Below the pieces are notes generated by a model, which was not told the DNA's origin, searched no databases, and saw nothing but the letters and a program-made list of their open reading frames with translations. DNA of 64,000 nucleotides from Winogradskyella marincola (GTDB taxonomy: Bacteria > Bacteroidota > Bacteroidia > Flavobacteriales > Flavobacteriaceae): the NCBI RefSeq assembly GCF_029624125.1, contig NZ_JARSBN010000003.1, positions 186,001-250,000 of the forward strand, in the 5' to 3' direction. Below are positions 18,244 to 25,787 of the stretch, one piece after another (positions within the stretch are counted from its first letter, which is position 1; each line of letters opens with the position of its first letter). The translations under genes were made by a program, and so were the position numbers.

Positions 18244-19305
18244 TTATGCTTTTCTTTCTAGTTCGCTCATAACCTCTACAAGTGCTTTAACACTATCTAA
18301 ACTTAGAGCATTGTACATAGATGCTCTGTAGCCTCCAACACTTCTGTGACCATTAAGACCGTTAATTCCGGCTTCTGCCCACATGGCATCAAAGGTTTCT
18401 TTTAAGTTTTCGTTTTCTAGTGTAAAAGTAGCATTCATTATAGAACGATCTTCTTTTACGGCATAACCTTTAAATAATGGGTTTAGGTCTATTTCAGAAT
18501 AAATTAAACGTGCTTTCTTTTCGTTTTCTTCTTCAATAGCTTTTATACCTCCTAAATCCTTTAACCATTGTAAGGTTAGCATAGAGGTGTATACTGCAAA
18601 TACAGGTGGTGTATTGAACATACTTCCTTTGCTAATGTGTACTTTATAGTCCATCATAGAAGGAATTTTGCGAGACACTTTACCTAAGATGTCTTCTTTT
18701 ACAACAACTAGTGTTGTACCAGCAGGACCCATATTTTTCTGTGCGCCAGCGTAGATTAAATCAAACTGAGTGAAATCTAACTGACGTGAGAAGATATCAC
18801 TACTCATATCGCAAACCATAGGGATAGGTGAGTCTGGAAAACTCTTCATTTGTGTTCCGAAAATGGTATTGTTAGATGTGCAGTGGAAATAATCGTAATC
18901 TTCTGGGATATCGTATCCTTTAGGGATGTAGTTAAAGTTAGCACTCTTAGAAGAGGCTACTTCGTAGATATCATCATATATTTTAGCTTCTTTAATAGCC
19001 TTGTCACTCCAAGTACCAGTATTTAAATACCCAGCTCTTTTTTCAAGAAGGTTTAGCGCTACCATTAAAAATTGCGTACTGGCTCCGCCTTGTAAAAACA
19101 ATGCTTTATAGCCTTTGCCTTCTAATCCTAAAAGTTCTAAGGCTAAGGCTCTGGCATTTTCCATAACATCTACAAAAGGCTTGCTACGATGCGAAATCTC
19201 TATTAGCGATAAGCCGTTGTCAAAGTTTATAAGGGCTTCTGAAGCTTTTTGAATTACAGACTTTGGTAGAACGCAAGGACCAGCACTAAAATTATGTTTT
19301 TTCAT
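18244..19305 (-). CDS. serC: Phosphoserine aminotransferase
   Basis: The 353-residue PLP enzyme transfers the amino group from glutamate to 3-phosphohydroxypyruvate. The N-terminal NFSAGPCVLP, SHRSKPF, the phosphate-binding QGGASTQF, and the PLP lysine in YAGAQKNMGPAGTT are all present, as is the C-terminal GHRSVGGYRASMYNA. The length is normal. It is followed by serA in the same direction. A 20 bp perfect palindrome lies about 105 bp upstream of its start. Confidence 0.96.
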   Translation of the reverse strand: MKKHNFSAGPCVLPKSVIQKASEALINFDNGLSLIEISHRSKPFVDVMENARALALELLGLEGKGYKALFLQGGASTQFLMVALNLLEKRAGYLNTGTWSDKAIKEAKIYDDIYEVASSKSANFNYIPKGYDIPEDYDYFHCTSNNTIFGTQMKSFPDSPIPMVCDMSSDIFSRQLDFTQFDLIYAGAQKNMGPAGTTLVVVKEDILGKVSRKIPSMMDYKVHISKGSMFNTPPVFAVYTSMLTLQWLKDLGGIKAIEEENEKKARLIYSEIDLNPLFKGYAVKEDRSIMNATFTLENENLKETFDAMWAEAGINGLNGHRSVGGYRASMYNALSLDSVKALVEVMSELERKA

Positions 19306-19408
19306 GTGTTAATGTTTATTGTTTTAATGGTCACATGTAACATCTTATTATCATTTTCGCTATGAGATTTAAGATAAATTATAGATGTTTCATGAAGAGT
19401 AAAGTTTC

Positions 19409-19428
19409 ATTTCTGATGCATCAGAAAT
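19409..19428. promoter_or_regulatory. Perfect 20 bp palindrome upstream of serC
   Basis: ATTTCTGATG followed by CATCAGAAAT is a perfect, gapless dyad about 105 bp before the serC ATG. Such a site suits a dimeric regulator, but no regulator is assigned. Confidence 0.5.
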
Positions 19429-19507
19429 ATGTTATTTTATTGTTTGATATGTTACAAAGGTGCTAATTAATTGGCTATAAAGCATTAATTATTTGCTAAT
19501 TTTTGCA

Positions 19508-20566
19508 TCAAATTTTTAACAAGAAATCAACAGTATCTACATTATCTGCATAATCCCAAAGTTCTGGTTTTTGGGTATTGCCAAAGGCTATTTCATCTTT
19601 TGTAAACCCATCTGAAACTATACACTGTATTTTGTCTTTATCTTCTTGTGTTTTTGCTTTAAGATCTTCTATGGTATCGTAATATTCATAAAAGACTGTA
19701 GCTATAGGAGATGCGTAGCTTTGATCTTCTTTTATCATTAGAAAACCGTTTTCTAGCATATCAAATTCACTCATAAGATACACAGCTTTGTTGTAGTCAT
19801 AGTTATTGGCATACTTGGCTTCGTTAATGACTGGATGCCATTTGTACACAGCATTGAAGAAGGCATCGAAATTGTAGTCCTTAGGTAGGAATAGTTTAGA
19901 GACATTTCTGCATCCTAAACCATAGTATCTAAAGATATCGTCTGAAAGGGCTTCTAGCTGATCTTGAGTTTCATTACCATTAAGAATGGCTACAGAGTTT
20001 CTGTTTTTTCTGATGATAGACGGTTTGTTTTTGAAATAATATTCAAAATATCGCGCTGTATTATCACTGCCTGTTGCAATAACTGCATCAAAGTTTTCTA
20101 GCTTGTCTTTGGTGAATGTAATCTTGTTTTTGAAGCCAGGTTCTACAACTTCTAGATACTTGGCTAAATAGGGTAGTAGGTGCTTATCGTTAGAGGATTG
20201 CTTAACCAGTACGTTGTGCCCAGAGATGAGTACGGACAGGAAGTCGTGAAAACCTACTAAAGGTATGTTGCCAGCCATTATAATACCTATATTTTTAGGC
20301 TCTATATTGTTGAAGTTGTACTGGCTTACCCATTGGGTTATATTGCTTGTTGTTAATGCATTTGCCCAAGACTCTAGGCTAAAGTACACATTGGTGTCTG
20401 TAAACCATCCGTTGTGTTCTTTTGCTAATTTTATTTGATGTTTGAAGCCATCGAAAAACAGTTCATTAGCAGCGATATTATCGTCTTTTTGTATACCGTT
20501 TGTTGTAAATTGACTTAAAAACTGACCTAGTTTTGAGAAAGCGTTAATTCTTTGTTGTAAATCCAT
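19508..20566 (-). CDS. Acyl-CoA reductase, LuxC family
   Basis: The 352-residue protein has GIIMAGNIPLVGFHDFLSVLISGHNVLVKQSSNDKHLLPY, which is the aldehyde-dehydrogenase-like nucleotide region, and a catalytic-type cysteine in RYYGLGCRNVSKLFLP. Both fit the LuxC/acyl-CoA reductase family (PF05893). Most flavobacteria carry this without other lux genes, and none are here, so bioluminescence is not implied. It is divergent from the ferredoxin gene, and TAATTTTG on the minus strand at 20631-20638 may be its -7 box. Confidence 0.9.
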   Translation of the reverse strand: MDLQQRINAFSKLGQFLSQFTTNGIQKDDNIAANELFFDGFKHQIKLAKEHNGWFTDTNVYFSLESWANALTTSNITQWVSQYNFNNIEPKNIGIIMAGNIPLVGFHDFLSVLISGHNVLVKQSSNDKHLLPYLAKYLEVVEPGFKNKITFTKDKLENFDAVIATGSDNTARYFEYYFKNKPSIIRKNRNSVAILNGNETQDQLEALSDDIFRYYGLGCRNVSKLFLPKDYNFDAFFNAVYKWHPVINEAKYANNYDYNKAVYLMSEFDMLENGFLMIKEDQSYASPIATVFYEYYDTIEDLKAKTQEDKDKIQCIVSDGFTKDEIAFGNTQKPELWDYADNVDTVDFLLKI

Positions 20567-20572
20567 GTAGAG

Positions 20573-20604
20573 TTTGGTAAAACGCCATTTTGGCTTTATT
20601 TTTG
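20573..20604 (+). promoter_or_regulatory. Bacteroidota-type promoter of the ferredoxin gene
   Basis: TTTG at 20573-20576, exactly 20 bp spacing, then TATTTTTG at 20597-20604 fit the TTTG-N19-21-TAnnTTTG consensus. The start of transcription would be near 20610, about 50 bases before the ATG. Confidence 0.75.
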
Positions 20605-20637
20605 CATCCCTGTCTGTGGACAGGCAGATGCAAAATT
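20600..20637. repeat. Hairpin between divergent promoters
   Basis: Outer arms TTTTGCATC / GATGCAAAA enclose an inner CCTGTC / GACAGG stem. The outer arms overlap the -7 box of the ferredoxin promoter on one side and a TAATTTTG box on the other. Confidence 0.65.
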
Positions 20638-20662
20638 ACGCAATAAAAACCTAAAATTTACT

Positions 20663-21016
20663 ATGGCAATTATAATCACGGACGAATGTATAAATTGTGG
20701 AGCTTGTGAACCAGAATGTCCTAATACAGCTATCTATGAAGGTGCTGATGATTGGCGCTATAAGGATGGTACCAGTTTGGATGGCACTATAGTGTTGCCA
20801 AATGGCAAAGAAGTAGATGCTGATGAAGCACAAGAGCCAATAAGTGATGAGATATACTACATAGTGCCAGATAAGTGTACTGAATGTGTAGGTTTTCATG
20901 AAGAGCCACAGTGTGCTGCAGTGTGTCCTGTGGATTGTTGTGTGCCAGATGACGATAATGTAGAGAGTGAAGATGTGCTATTGGGCAAACAACGCTTTAT
21001 GCATCCTGACGATTAG
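20663..21016 (+). CDS. 4Fe-4S dicluster ferredoxin
   Basis: The 117-residue protein has the first cluster motif CINCGACEPECP near residue 9 and a second set, CTECVGFHEEPQCAAVCP, with the longer spacer typical of Allochromatium-type ferredoxins. The Asp/Glu-rich surface and the C-terminal tail fit this class of small cytoplasmic electron carriers. The partner enzyme cannot be told from context. It is preceded by a strong promoter and followed by a terminator. Confidence 0.93.
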   Translation: MAIIITDECINCGACEPECPNTAIYEGADDWRYKDGTSLDGTIVLPNGKEVDADEAQEPISDEIYYIVPDKCTECVGFHEEPQCAAVCPVDCCVPDDDNVESEDVLLGKQRFMHPDD

Positions 21017-21053
21017 ATTGATGCACTATTTTATTAATGACTGATAACAAAAA

Positions 21054-21084
21054 AATCCTGAGCTTATGGCTCGGGATTTTTTTG
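21054..21084 (+). terminator. Terminator of the ferredoxin gene
   Basis: The stem AATCCTGAGC / GCTCGGGATT (one G-T pair) is followed by a T-run. Confidence 0.8.
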
Positions 21085-21214
21085 TTAAGATGCACATGTT
21101 AGCATAATGACTTGTTGGTTTACCCAGTGATTTTTAATAAATAAAGCTATATATTCGTTGATGTATAGCTGGCTGTGCGTCATTTAAAAGAAACATAAAA
21201 CGATCGAAAAGACA

Positions 21215-21802
21215 ATGAATAAAATATTAATAGTTTTGATTTTGGCATTTTTAAGTTGTACATCTGAACAGAAGAAGAGTTCGCTGGAATTGGAATCTGG
21301 CAAAAATATTACAAAAATTAAGACTGAAAAAAATGACTTAAAAGTAGTTTTAGACACATTAGTTTTTCGCAAAAATATGAACGGAGAGTTATTGACAGAA
21401 AAGTATACTTCAGGATTATCTGAATTAAAATTTTACAAACAGTTTGTCTCTGAGAATAAAATCGCAGAAAAACAAATATTGACAGAAGAGCACACAAAAA
21501 CCGAAATTACATACTTAGGAATATTAAACGATTTAAACCATCAGAACTCATACCACGTAATTACAAATTTTAAAACAATCGGAATTGGTGAAATAGAATC
21601 ACCACGAGGACAAAGTTATATCGCTTTTTTAGATGAAAATTTAGATAAAGCAATAGTATATCAAATGACTTTACCTGATGAATTACCTGAAAAAATAGAG
21701 GATAATATTTTATATTTTACTCTTGAATCTGAAAAAATAGGAATATCAATATTAGGAGGTTTACCACCAATACTTTGCCTTCCGATAATTGGTTGCAACT
21801 AA
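21215..21802 (+). CDS. Cassette A lipoprotein of unknown function
   Basis: The 195-residue protein begins MNKILIVLILAFLSC, a lipoprotein signal with the lipobox cysteine at 15. The mature part is charged and alternates strands and helices. It ends in an unusual hydrophobic, Cys-containing tail (GLPPILCLPIIGCN). I do not recognise a family. Position and boundaries mark it as the first cassette cargo; the cassette's left end is unclear (candidates CTGTGCGTC near 21170 or CGTTGATG near 21146). Confidence 0.75.
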   Translation: MNKILIVLILAFLSCTSEQKKSSLELESGKNITKIKTEKNDLKVVLDTLVFRKNMNGELLTEKYTSGLSELKFYKQFVSENKIAEKQILTEEHTKTEITYLGILNDLNHQNSYHVITNFKTIGIGEIESPRGQSYIAFLDENLDKAIVYQMTLPDELPEKIEDNILYFTLESEKIGISILGGLPPILCLPIIGCN

Positions 21803-21813
21803 TAAAAAAAAGA

Positions 21814-21943
21814 GCGTACAACAATGTGTAGGTATAATGTGGACGAAAGTGAAAAAATTAAACTTATGAACTATTAACAACATATCTCGGTAAAATTGAA
21901 AGCGTAGGCTACGTAATACTTGTACTACACTTATACTTTACCG
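21814..21943 (+). repeat. attC-like repeat of cassette A
   Basis: It starts GCGTACAACAATG and ends TTATACTTTACCG, before TTTGCTG of the next unit. Both arms resemble those of repeats B and C (AACAATGTATAA and GTTATACGARACCG). Confidence 0.6.
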
Positions 21944-21971
21944 TTTGCTGTAATTTGAAACCGAAACGATA

Positions 21972-22481
21972 TTGAGAAAAAGAAAGAAGATTTTTATAGG
22001 TATAATAGTAATTCTAATAATAGGATTTTTGATTCCGCAGAATTTAAAAATGCCAGTTAAAGGAGCTACAAAATCTGATTATAACTCTCAGTCATTTTGG
22101 TATTATCCTTGGGGAAAATCTGTAACACATAAAGGAGTTGATGTTTTTGCCAAAAAAGGAACTGAAATCAAGTCTTCGACTTCTGGTTTAGTTTTGTATT
22201 CAGGAGAAATAAGTATGGGCGGAAAATTCGTTTTAGTACTTGGACCTAAATGGAGATTACACTATTATGCTCATTTAAATGAATTGAAAACATCATCTTT
22301 TTCTTTTGTGAATAAAAACTCAACAATCGGAACAGTTGGAACAAGTGGAAATGCAGTTGGAAAATCACCACATTTGCACTATTCTATTTTTACGATACTT
22401 CCATACGTTTGGAGAATTGATTCGGACAAACAAGGTTGGAAAAAAATGTTTTACTTAAACCCAATTGAATATTTTGAATAG
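21972..22481 (+). CDS. Cassette B membrane-anchored M23 peptidase
   Basis: The 169-residue protein uses a TTG start at 21972. This start is chosen because it supplies the basic end and membrane segment (KKIFIGIIVILIIGFLIP); the next ATG would remove them. The zinc-binding pattern of M23 peptidases is present: HKGVDVFAKKGTEI (H and D ligands) and HLHYSIF (HxH). It probably cleaves peptidoglycan cross-links or is a self-directed LytM-like protein, acting outside the inner membrane. The 5' end of the unit (TTTGCTGTAATTT) pairs with AAACCATAGCGAA before its repeat: 9 Watson-Crick and 2 G-T pairs over 13. Confidence 0.85.
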   Translation: MRKRKKIFIGIIVILIIGFLIPQNLKMPVKGATKSDYNSQSFWYYPWGKSVTHKGVDVFAKKGTEIKSSTSGLVLYSGEISMGGKFVLVLGPKWRLHYYAHLNELKTSSFSFVNKNSTIGTVGTSGNAVGKSPHLHYSIFTILPYVWRIDSDKQGWKKMFYLNPIEYFE

Positions 22482-22489
22482 AAAAAACC

Positions 22490-22644
22490 ATAGCGAACAA
22501 TGTATAACCGCAATTATAGCGGATTCGACTACGCTTCGATTTAGTTCAAAACAGGCTCAAGCGAATCCACACGGAATTACTAAATTCAGTTCTTGACCGA
22601 AAATCATTAACTTTAATTCCTTAACTGACAGTTATACGAGACCG
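22490..22644 (+). repeat. attC-like repeat of cassette B
   Basis: About 155 bp, closely similar over its whole length to the repeat at 23175-23330. Left arm GAACAATGTATAACCGC, right arm GTTATACGAGACCGTTG, and an internal stem GGATTCG / CGAATCC. CCGCAATTATAGCGG near the left arm is itself a small palindrome. Confidence 0.8.
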
Positions 22645-22660
22645 TTGTAGCACAATTTGA

Positions 22661-23170
22661 ATGACAAGCAAGAATCAAATATCAAAAACACCTACACTTC
22701 CTCTGATTTCAATCTACAAAAACACAGGAATTGAAATCATTAATAAAGAAACTATTAAATATTTTGAGAGGACAAGTGCTTACGGTCTGATTCAAAATAG
22801 TAGTTATGTGGAAATTTATTCAAGTGAAATGGAAATATTGAATTTAGAGCAAAAGACCGACAAATTCAAAAACACTAAATGGAATAGATTTTTAGCTAAA
22901 ACCGTTTATAATCCGTCATTTGATGTAACCTTATTGTGGAAAAAAATAGGAACTTATAAATTGACCGAATTAAAAGCAAAAATTAAAGTTTGTATCGAGA
23001 AAGATGATGACATTTTAACTCAATTTGTTGAGGCTGATTTTTTAATGCATAAAGTTGAACATTCAACCGATTTTACTGAATTAGTTAATAATCTGAATAA
23101 ATATTGCATTGAAGTGAAGAACGAAGAAATCATCAGGAAGGAAAATGATGAATGGAATAATAAAAAATAA
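22661..23170 (+). CDS. Cassette C cytoplasmic protein of unknown function
   Basis: The 169-residue protein has no signal peptide or membrane segment, which is unusual for this array. It is rich in Lys, Asn, Glu and Thr, with possible helices at the end (FTELVNNLNKYCIEVKNEEIIRK). I recognise no family. The ATG lies only 7 bases after the TTGTAGCAC that opens the cassette, so it has almost no leader and may depend on transcription from upstream. The cassette ends in GTGCTACAA, the exact reverse complement of its first nine bases. Confidence 0.75.
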   Translation: MTSKNQISKTPTLPLISIYKNTGIEIINKETIKYFERTSAYGLIQNSSYVEIYSSEMEILNLEQKTDKFKNTKWNRFLAKTVYNPSFDVTLLWKKIGTYKLTELKAKIKVCIEKDDDILTQFVEADFLMHKVEHSTDFTELVNNLNKYCIEVKNEEIIRKENDEWNNKK

Positions 23171-23174
23171 AAAC

Positions 23175-23330
23175 GTGCTACAATAATGTATAAGCGCAAT
23201 TATGGCGGATTCGACTACCCTTCGACTTCGCTCTGGACAGGTTTAAATGAATCCACTCGGAATTGCTAAGGTCTATGCTTAACCGAAAATCATTAACTTT
23301 AAAACCTTAACTAACGGTTATACGAAACCG
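23175..23330 (+). repeat. attC-like repeat of cassette C
   Basis: About 156 bp. Left arm GTGCTACAATAATGTATAA, right arm GGTTATACGAAACCG. The internal stem GGATTCG / TGAATCC has one G-T pair. It is a diverged copy of the repeat at 22490-22644. Confidence 0.8.
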
Positions 23331-23355
23331 TTAGCAGTAAACTAAAAACGAGCTT

Positions 23356-23769
23356 ATGAGAACAATCGGAACAATAATATTACTATTGATGTCAATAAAT
23401 CTATATGCCCAAAATCTCGCTGAATGTGGATTGAATGATAATTCTGAACTTACTCAAACGGAATCTAAATTCCTAAATGGATATATGAATAGTGAACAAA
23501 GGAAAGGATTTGATTTCACAGGTAAAAAAGTACTTTTCATAACAGGAAAGAGAGGAGAAGGAATCGGAAATAAATCAAAATATTTTGATTACGTAAAAGA
23601 GTGGGATAAAAGCGGAAATAAAATTGCAACCTGGGTTGTTGAACTGAATGATGATGAAAAAGAGTTGATTGAAAAGACCGACTATGATGTTATTGTTACA
23701 TATTGGGTAAAACATTTATCAAAAAGGAGAAAGCGAATCATATTGAATGAATTGAAAACTAATATATAA
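23356..23769 (+). CDS. Cassette D small secreted protein
   Basis: The 137-residue protein has a signal peptide (MRTIGTIILLLMSINLYAQ). The mature part contains FTGKKVLFITGKRGEGIGNKSKYF and a basic C-terminus (KRRKRIILNELK). I recognise no family. The stop codon overlaps the first bases of its downstream repeat (AACAATGG). Unlike its neighbours, its 5' and 3' ends show little complementarity, so its boundaries may be chimeric or degraded. Confidence 0.7.
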   Translation: MRTIGTIILLLMSINLYAQNLAECGLNDNSELTQTESKFLNGYMNSEQRKGFDFTGKKVLFITGKRGEGIGNKSKYFDYVKEWDKSGNKIATWVVELNDDEKELIEKTDYDVIVTYWVKHLSKRRKRIILNELKTNI

Positions 23770-23891
23770 CAATGGTTGTAAGTAGTTGTTTGTTTTCGTC
23801 TACTTCTGAAAATCTTTGTGTATTTCCCTCTGGTTTAAGAAGTTTTGCTAAATTAGTACTCAAAGAATGCAAAAAGCGATGTAGAAGACCG
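23768..23891 (+). repeat. attC-like repeat of cassette D
   Basis: The left arm AACAATGGTTGTAAGTAGTTG and the following CGTCTACTTCTGAAAATC match the repeat downstream of cassette Y (CGCCTACTTCTAATAATC on the minus strand) better than repeats B and C. It ends AGACCG before TTAGTTTTAATGC. Confidence 0.6.
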
Positions 23892-23941
23892 TTAGTTTTA
23901 ATGCAAAAAATATTTACATCTATAAATTCAAATATATTACT

Positions 23942-24952
23942 ATGAAAAAATTACTTTTTATTCTTGCTTTATCATTCATTGTTATAAGTTGTAGTGATGA
24001 TGATAATTCACTTGAACCTGTAAACTTAAGTTCTGTTAATGTCTATGTTGCTGGGCAAAAAGATGGAAATGCTACTTACTGGGAAAATAATACCGAGATT
24101 ACTCTAGATAATTCAGGGTTTAATGTTTCAATAGCTGATAAAATTATGGTTCAGAATAATAATGTCTATGTTTTTGGTAGAGGTGATTCGTCATATTTAC
24201 TATGGAAAAATGGAATTATGACAAACTTAACTGAAGAATTTCAAGAGGCTGACTATGAGGTTGAATTTATAGCTGATATGTTTATAGATGGTGTTGATGA
24301 ATATTTTATAGGATATTTAAAGAGTACATCTAATCCAACAAATTATGATTTGGTTTATTGGAAAAACGGTGTCAAAACGATAGTACTTGGAAATTGTGTA
24401 TTCAGACATCAGCAATCTTGCATAAAAGTAATTGATGATAATGTCTATGTTCTTTCAAAAAACGAAAATAATGATTATGGTATCTTTATAAATACTACCT
24501 TCAATCAAATAAATTCTGGTTATTTACCATATGGTATAGTTAAAAATGAAAACGAAGTGTACGCTTATGGCTCTATAATTGATAATCCAGATGTATCAGG
24601 ATTTTACAAAAATGTTGCTACAAGTGCTGAAACTAATTTTGAACAATCTATACGTGATTTAGCATTTGATACAAGTGATATTTATACCATGGTTCTTCAC
24701 AATGATAATGTTCAATTTAGCTCTCGCAGAGAAATTAAAAAAAATAATTCTTCATTTTATGTTACACCAGAAGGTTATGAATCACATATTGTAGATTTAA
24801 AAGCTGTTAACGGTAATGTATACATCATAGTGAGAGAATTAACTTCTGCTAATTTTGGTCCTAATAAATTATTGATTAATAATGAGGAGGAATTGGTTTT
24901 AGATGAAAATCCATCAGATCTATTAAATAGTATATATATTGTAGAAGACTAA
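23942..24952 (+). CDS. Cassette E lipoprotein with beta-propeller-like repeats
   Basis: The 336-residue protein starts MKKLLFILALSFIVISC, a lipoprotein signal. The mature protein repeats a pattern of the type NVYVxGxxDGxxxYWxNN (residues about 33-50, 76-92, 120-150, 160-185), as in seven-bladed-propeller-like surface lipoproteins of Bacteroidota. The ligand is unknown. The unit begins TTAGTTTTAATGC and its repeat opens with GATACTAAAGCTAAC. Ten of 14 positions match as reverse complements, and the other four are transitions. Confidence 0.8.
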   Translation: MKKLLFILALSFIVISCSDDDNSLEPVNLSSVNVYVAGQKDGNATYWENNTEITLDNSGFNVSIADKIMVQNNNVYVFGRGDSSYLLWKNGIMTNLTEEFQEADYEVEFIADMFIDGVDEYFIGYLKSTSNPTNYDLVYWKNGVKTIVLGNCVFRHQQSCIKVIDDNVYVLSKNENNDYGIFINTTFNQINSGYLPYGIVKNENEVYAYGSIIDNPDVSGFYKNVATSAETNFEQSIRDLAFDTSDIYTMVLHNDNVQFSSRREIKKNNSSFYVTPEGYESHIVDLKAVNGNVYIIVRELTSANFGPNKLLINNEEELVLDENPSDLLNSIYIVED

Positions 24953-24974
24953 AGGCTTAGCTAAGATACTAAAG

Positions 24975-25091
24975 CTAACAAAGGCTTGAGGTTTCTAATA
25001 GAAATTTCAAGCCTTTTTGCTAAATTAATAGTTATTGCGGAATGATATTATCACACTATTTCTTAATGAAATTATAGTATGCATAAAACAG
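24975..25091 (+). repeat. attC-like repeat of cassette E, including a terminator hairpin
   Basis: It begins GCTAACAAAGGC and ends GCATAAAACAG, before TTGTATTTAATATT of unit F. Inside it, AAGGCTTGA / TTCAAGCCTT followed by TTTTT (24980-25018) forms a stable intrinsic terminator. Confidence 0.55.
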
Positions 25092-25121
25092 TTGTATTTA
25101 ATATTGAAATCGAGTCCTGAA

Positions 25122-25652
25122 ATGAAAAAATACACTTATCTCATTACTTTTTTATTGATTATTCTAAGTTGTAAAAAAGATAATCCAATTGATATAATTA
25201 AGGAGAATGAATTGGATGAATTTAGCAAGCACATTTTTGACCAAAAAATAATTGATTCAAAAGAAATACTTCGTTTGATAGAATCAAAAACAGTTACTAA
25301 ATATATAGATACCACTGATTACAACAGAACACTAAAAGCCACTATTTTTGCTATCAACTCTTTCAAAACTTACTTTCAAGTATTTGTAAAACCAAAAAAT
25401 GTAATATCTGCATTAGCATATTACAAAAACGGTAAACAAATATATGCCGCAGAATATTATGACAATGGAACAGTGATGTGCAAGTTTAATAGATCTAAAG
25501 AAGGTATTAGAAATGGAAAGTATGAATGCTACTACGAAAATGGAAAAATTAGAAGTACCGGAGAATATTTGAATGACAAACAAATTGGATTTCAAACAGA
25601 ATATGATAGAGATGGTAACATAACTTCTGAATTAGACTTTAATGAAAAATGA
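25122..25652 (+). CDS. Cassette F lipoprotein with MORN-like repeats
   Basis: The start is taken at ATG 25122, which gives MKKYTYLITFLLIILSC, a lipoprotein signal; an in-frame TTG at 25035 would place 29 extra residues before it. The 176-residue protein ends with repeats like IRNGKYECYYENGKIRSTGEY and QIGFQTEYDRDGNI. These resemble MORN/YwqK-type repeats that many Bacteroidota proteins share. Its partner is unknown. The unit's ends (TTGTATTTAATATT and AGATACTACGTACAGC) pair at 10 Watson-Crick and 3 G-T positions of 15. Confidence 0.8.
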   Translation: MKKYTYLITFLLIILSCKKDNPIDIIKENELDEFSKHIFDQKIIDSKEILRLIESKTVTKYIDTTDYNRTLKATIFAINSFKTYFQVFVKPKNVISALAYYKNGKQIYAAEYYDNGTVMCKFNRSKEGIRNGKYECYYENGKIRSTGEYLNDKQIGFQTEYDRDGNITSELDFNEK

Positions 25653-25654
25653 GA

Positions 25655-25749
25655 TACTACGTACAGCATTGCGGTTAAATCATTTACGGAATTTCTTAGT
25701 ATTTAGCTATCTTCGTTTTACGGTGGAAAATCATAGCTGATTTTCACAG
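25655..25749 (+). repeat. attC-like repeat of cassette F
   Basis: Opens with TACTACGTACAGCATTG and ends ACAG. Its 3' arm CGGTGGAAAATC with the perfect stem GAAAATC / GATTTTC is equivalent to CGGTGGATATAAATC in the 5' half-sites of X and Y. It ties the array and the solitary cassettes to one repeat family. Confidence 0.6.
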
Positions 25750-25787
25750 CCAGCAATAAACAAAAGATGTTACTACCAATCTAAAAA

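Noticed and set aside
19508..20566. A bioluminescence (lux) locus
   Set aside because: The acyl-CoA reductase is LuxC-like but no luxA, luxB, luxD or luxE is nearby; neighbours are serine-synthesis and ferredoxin genes.
25035..25121. Upstream extension of the cassette F gene from a TTG codon
   Set aside because: It would put 29 residues before a perfect lipoprotein signal and would lie within repeat E and across the predicted cassette junction.
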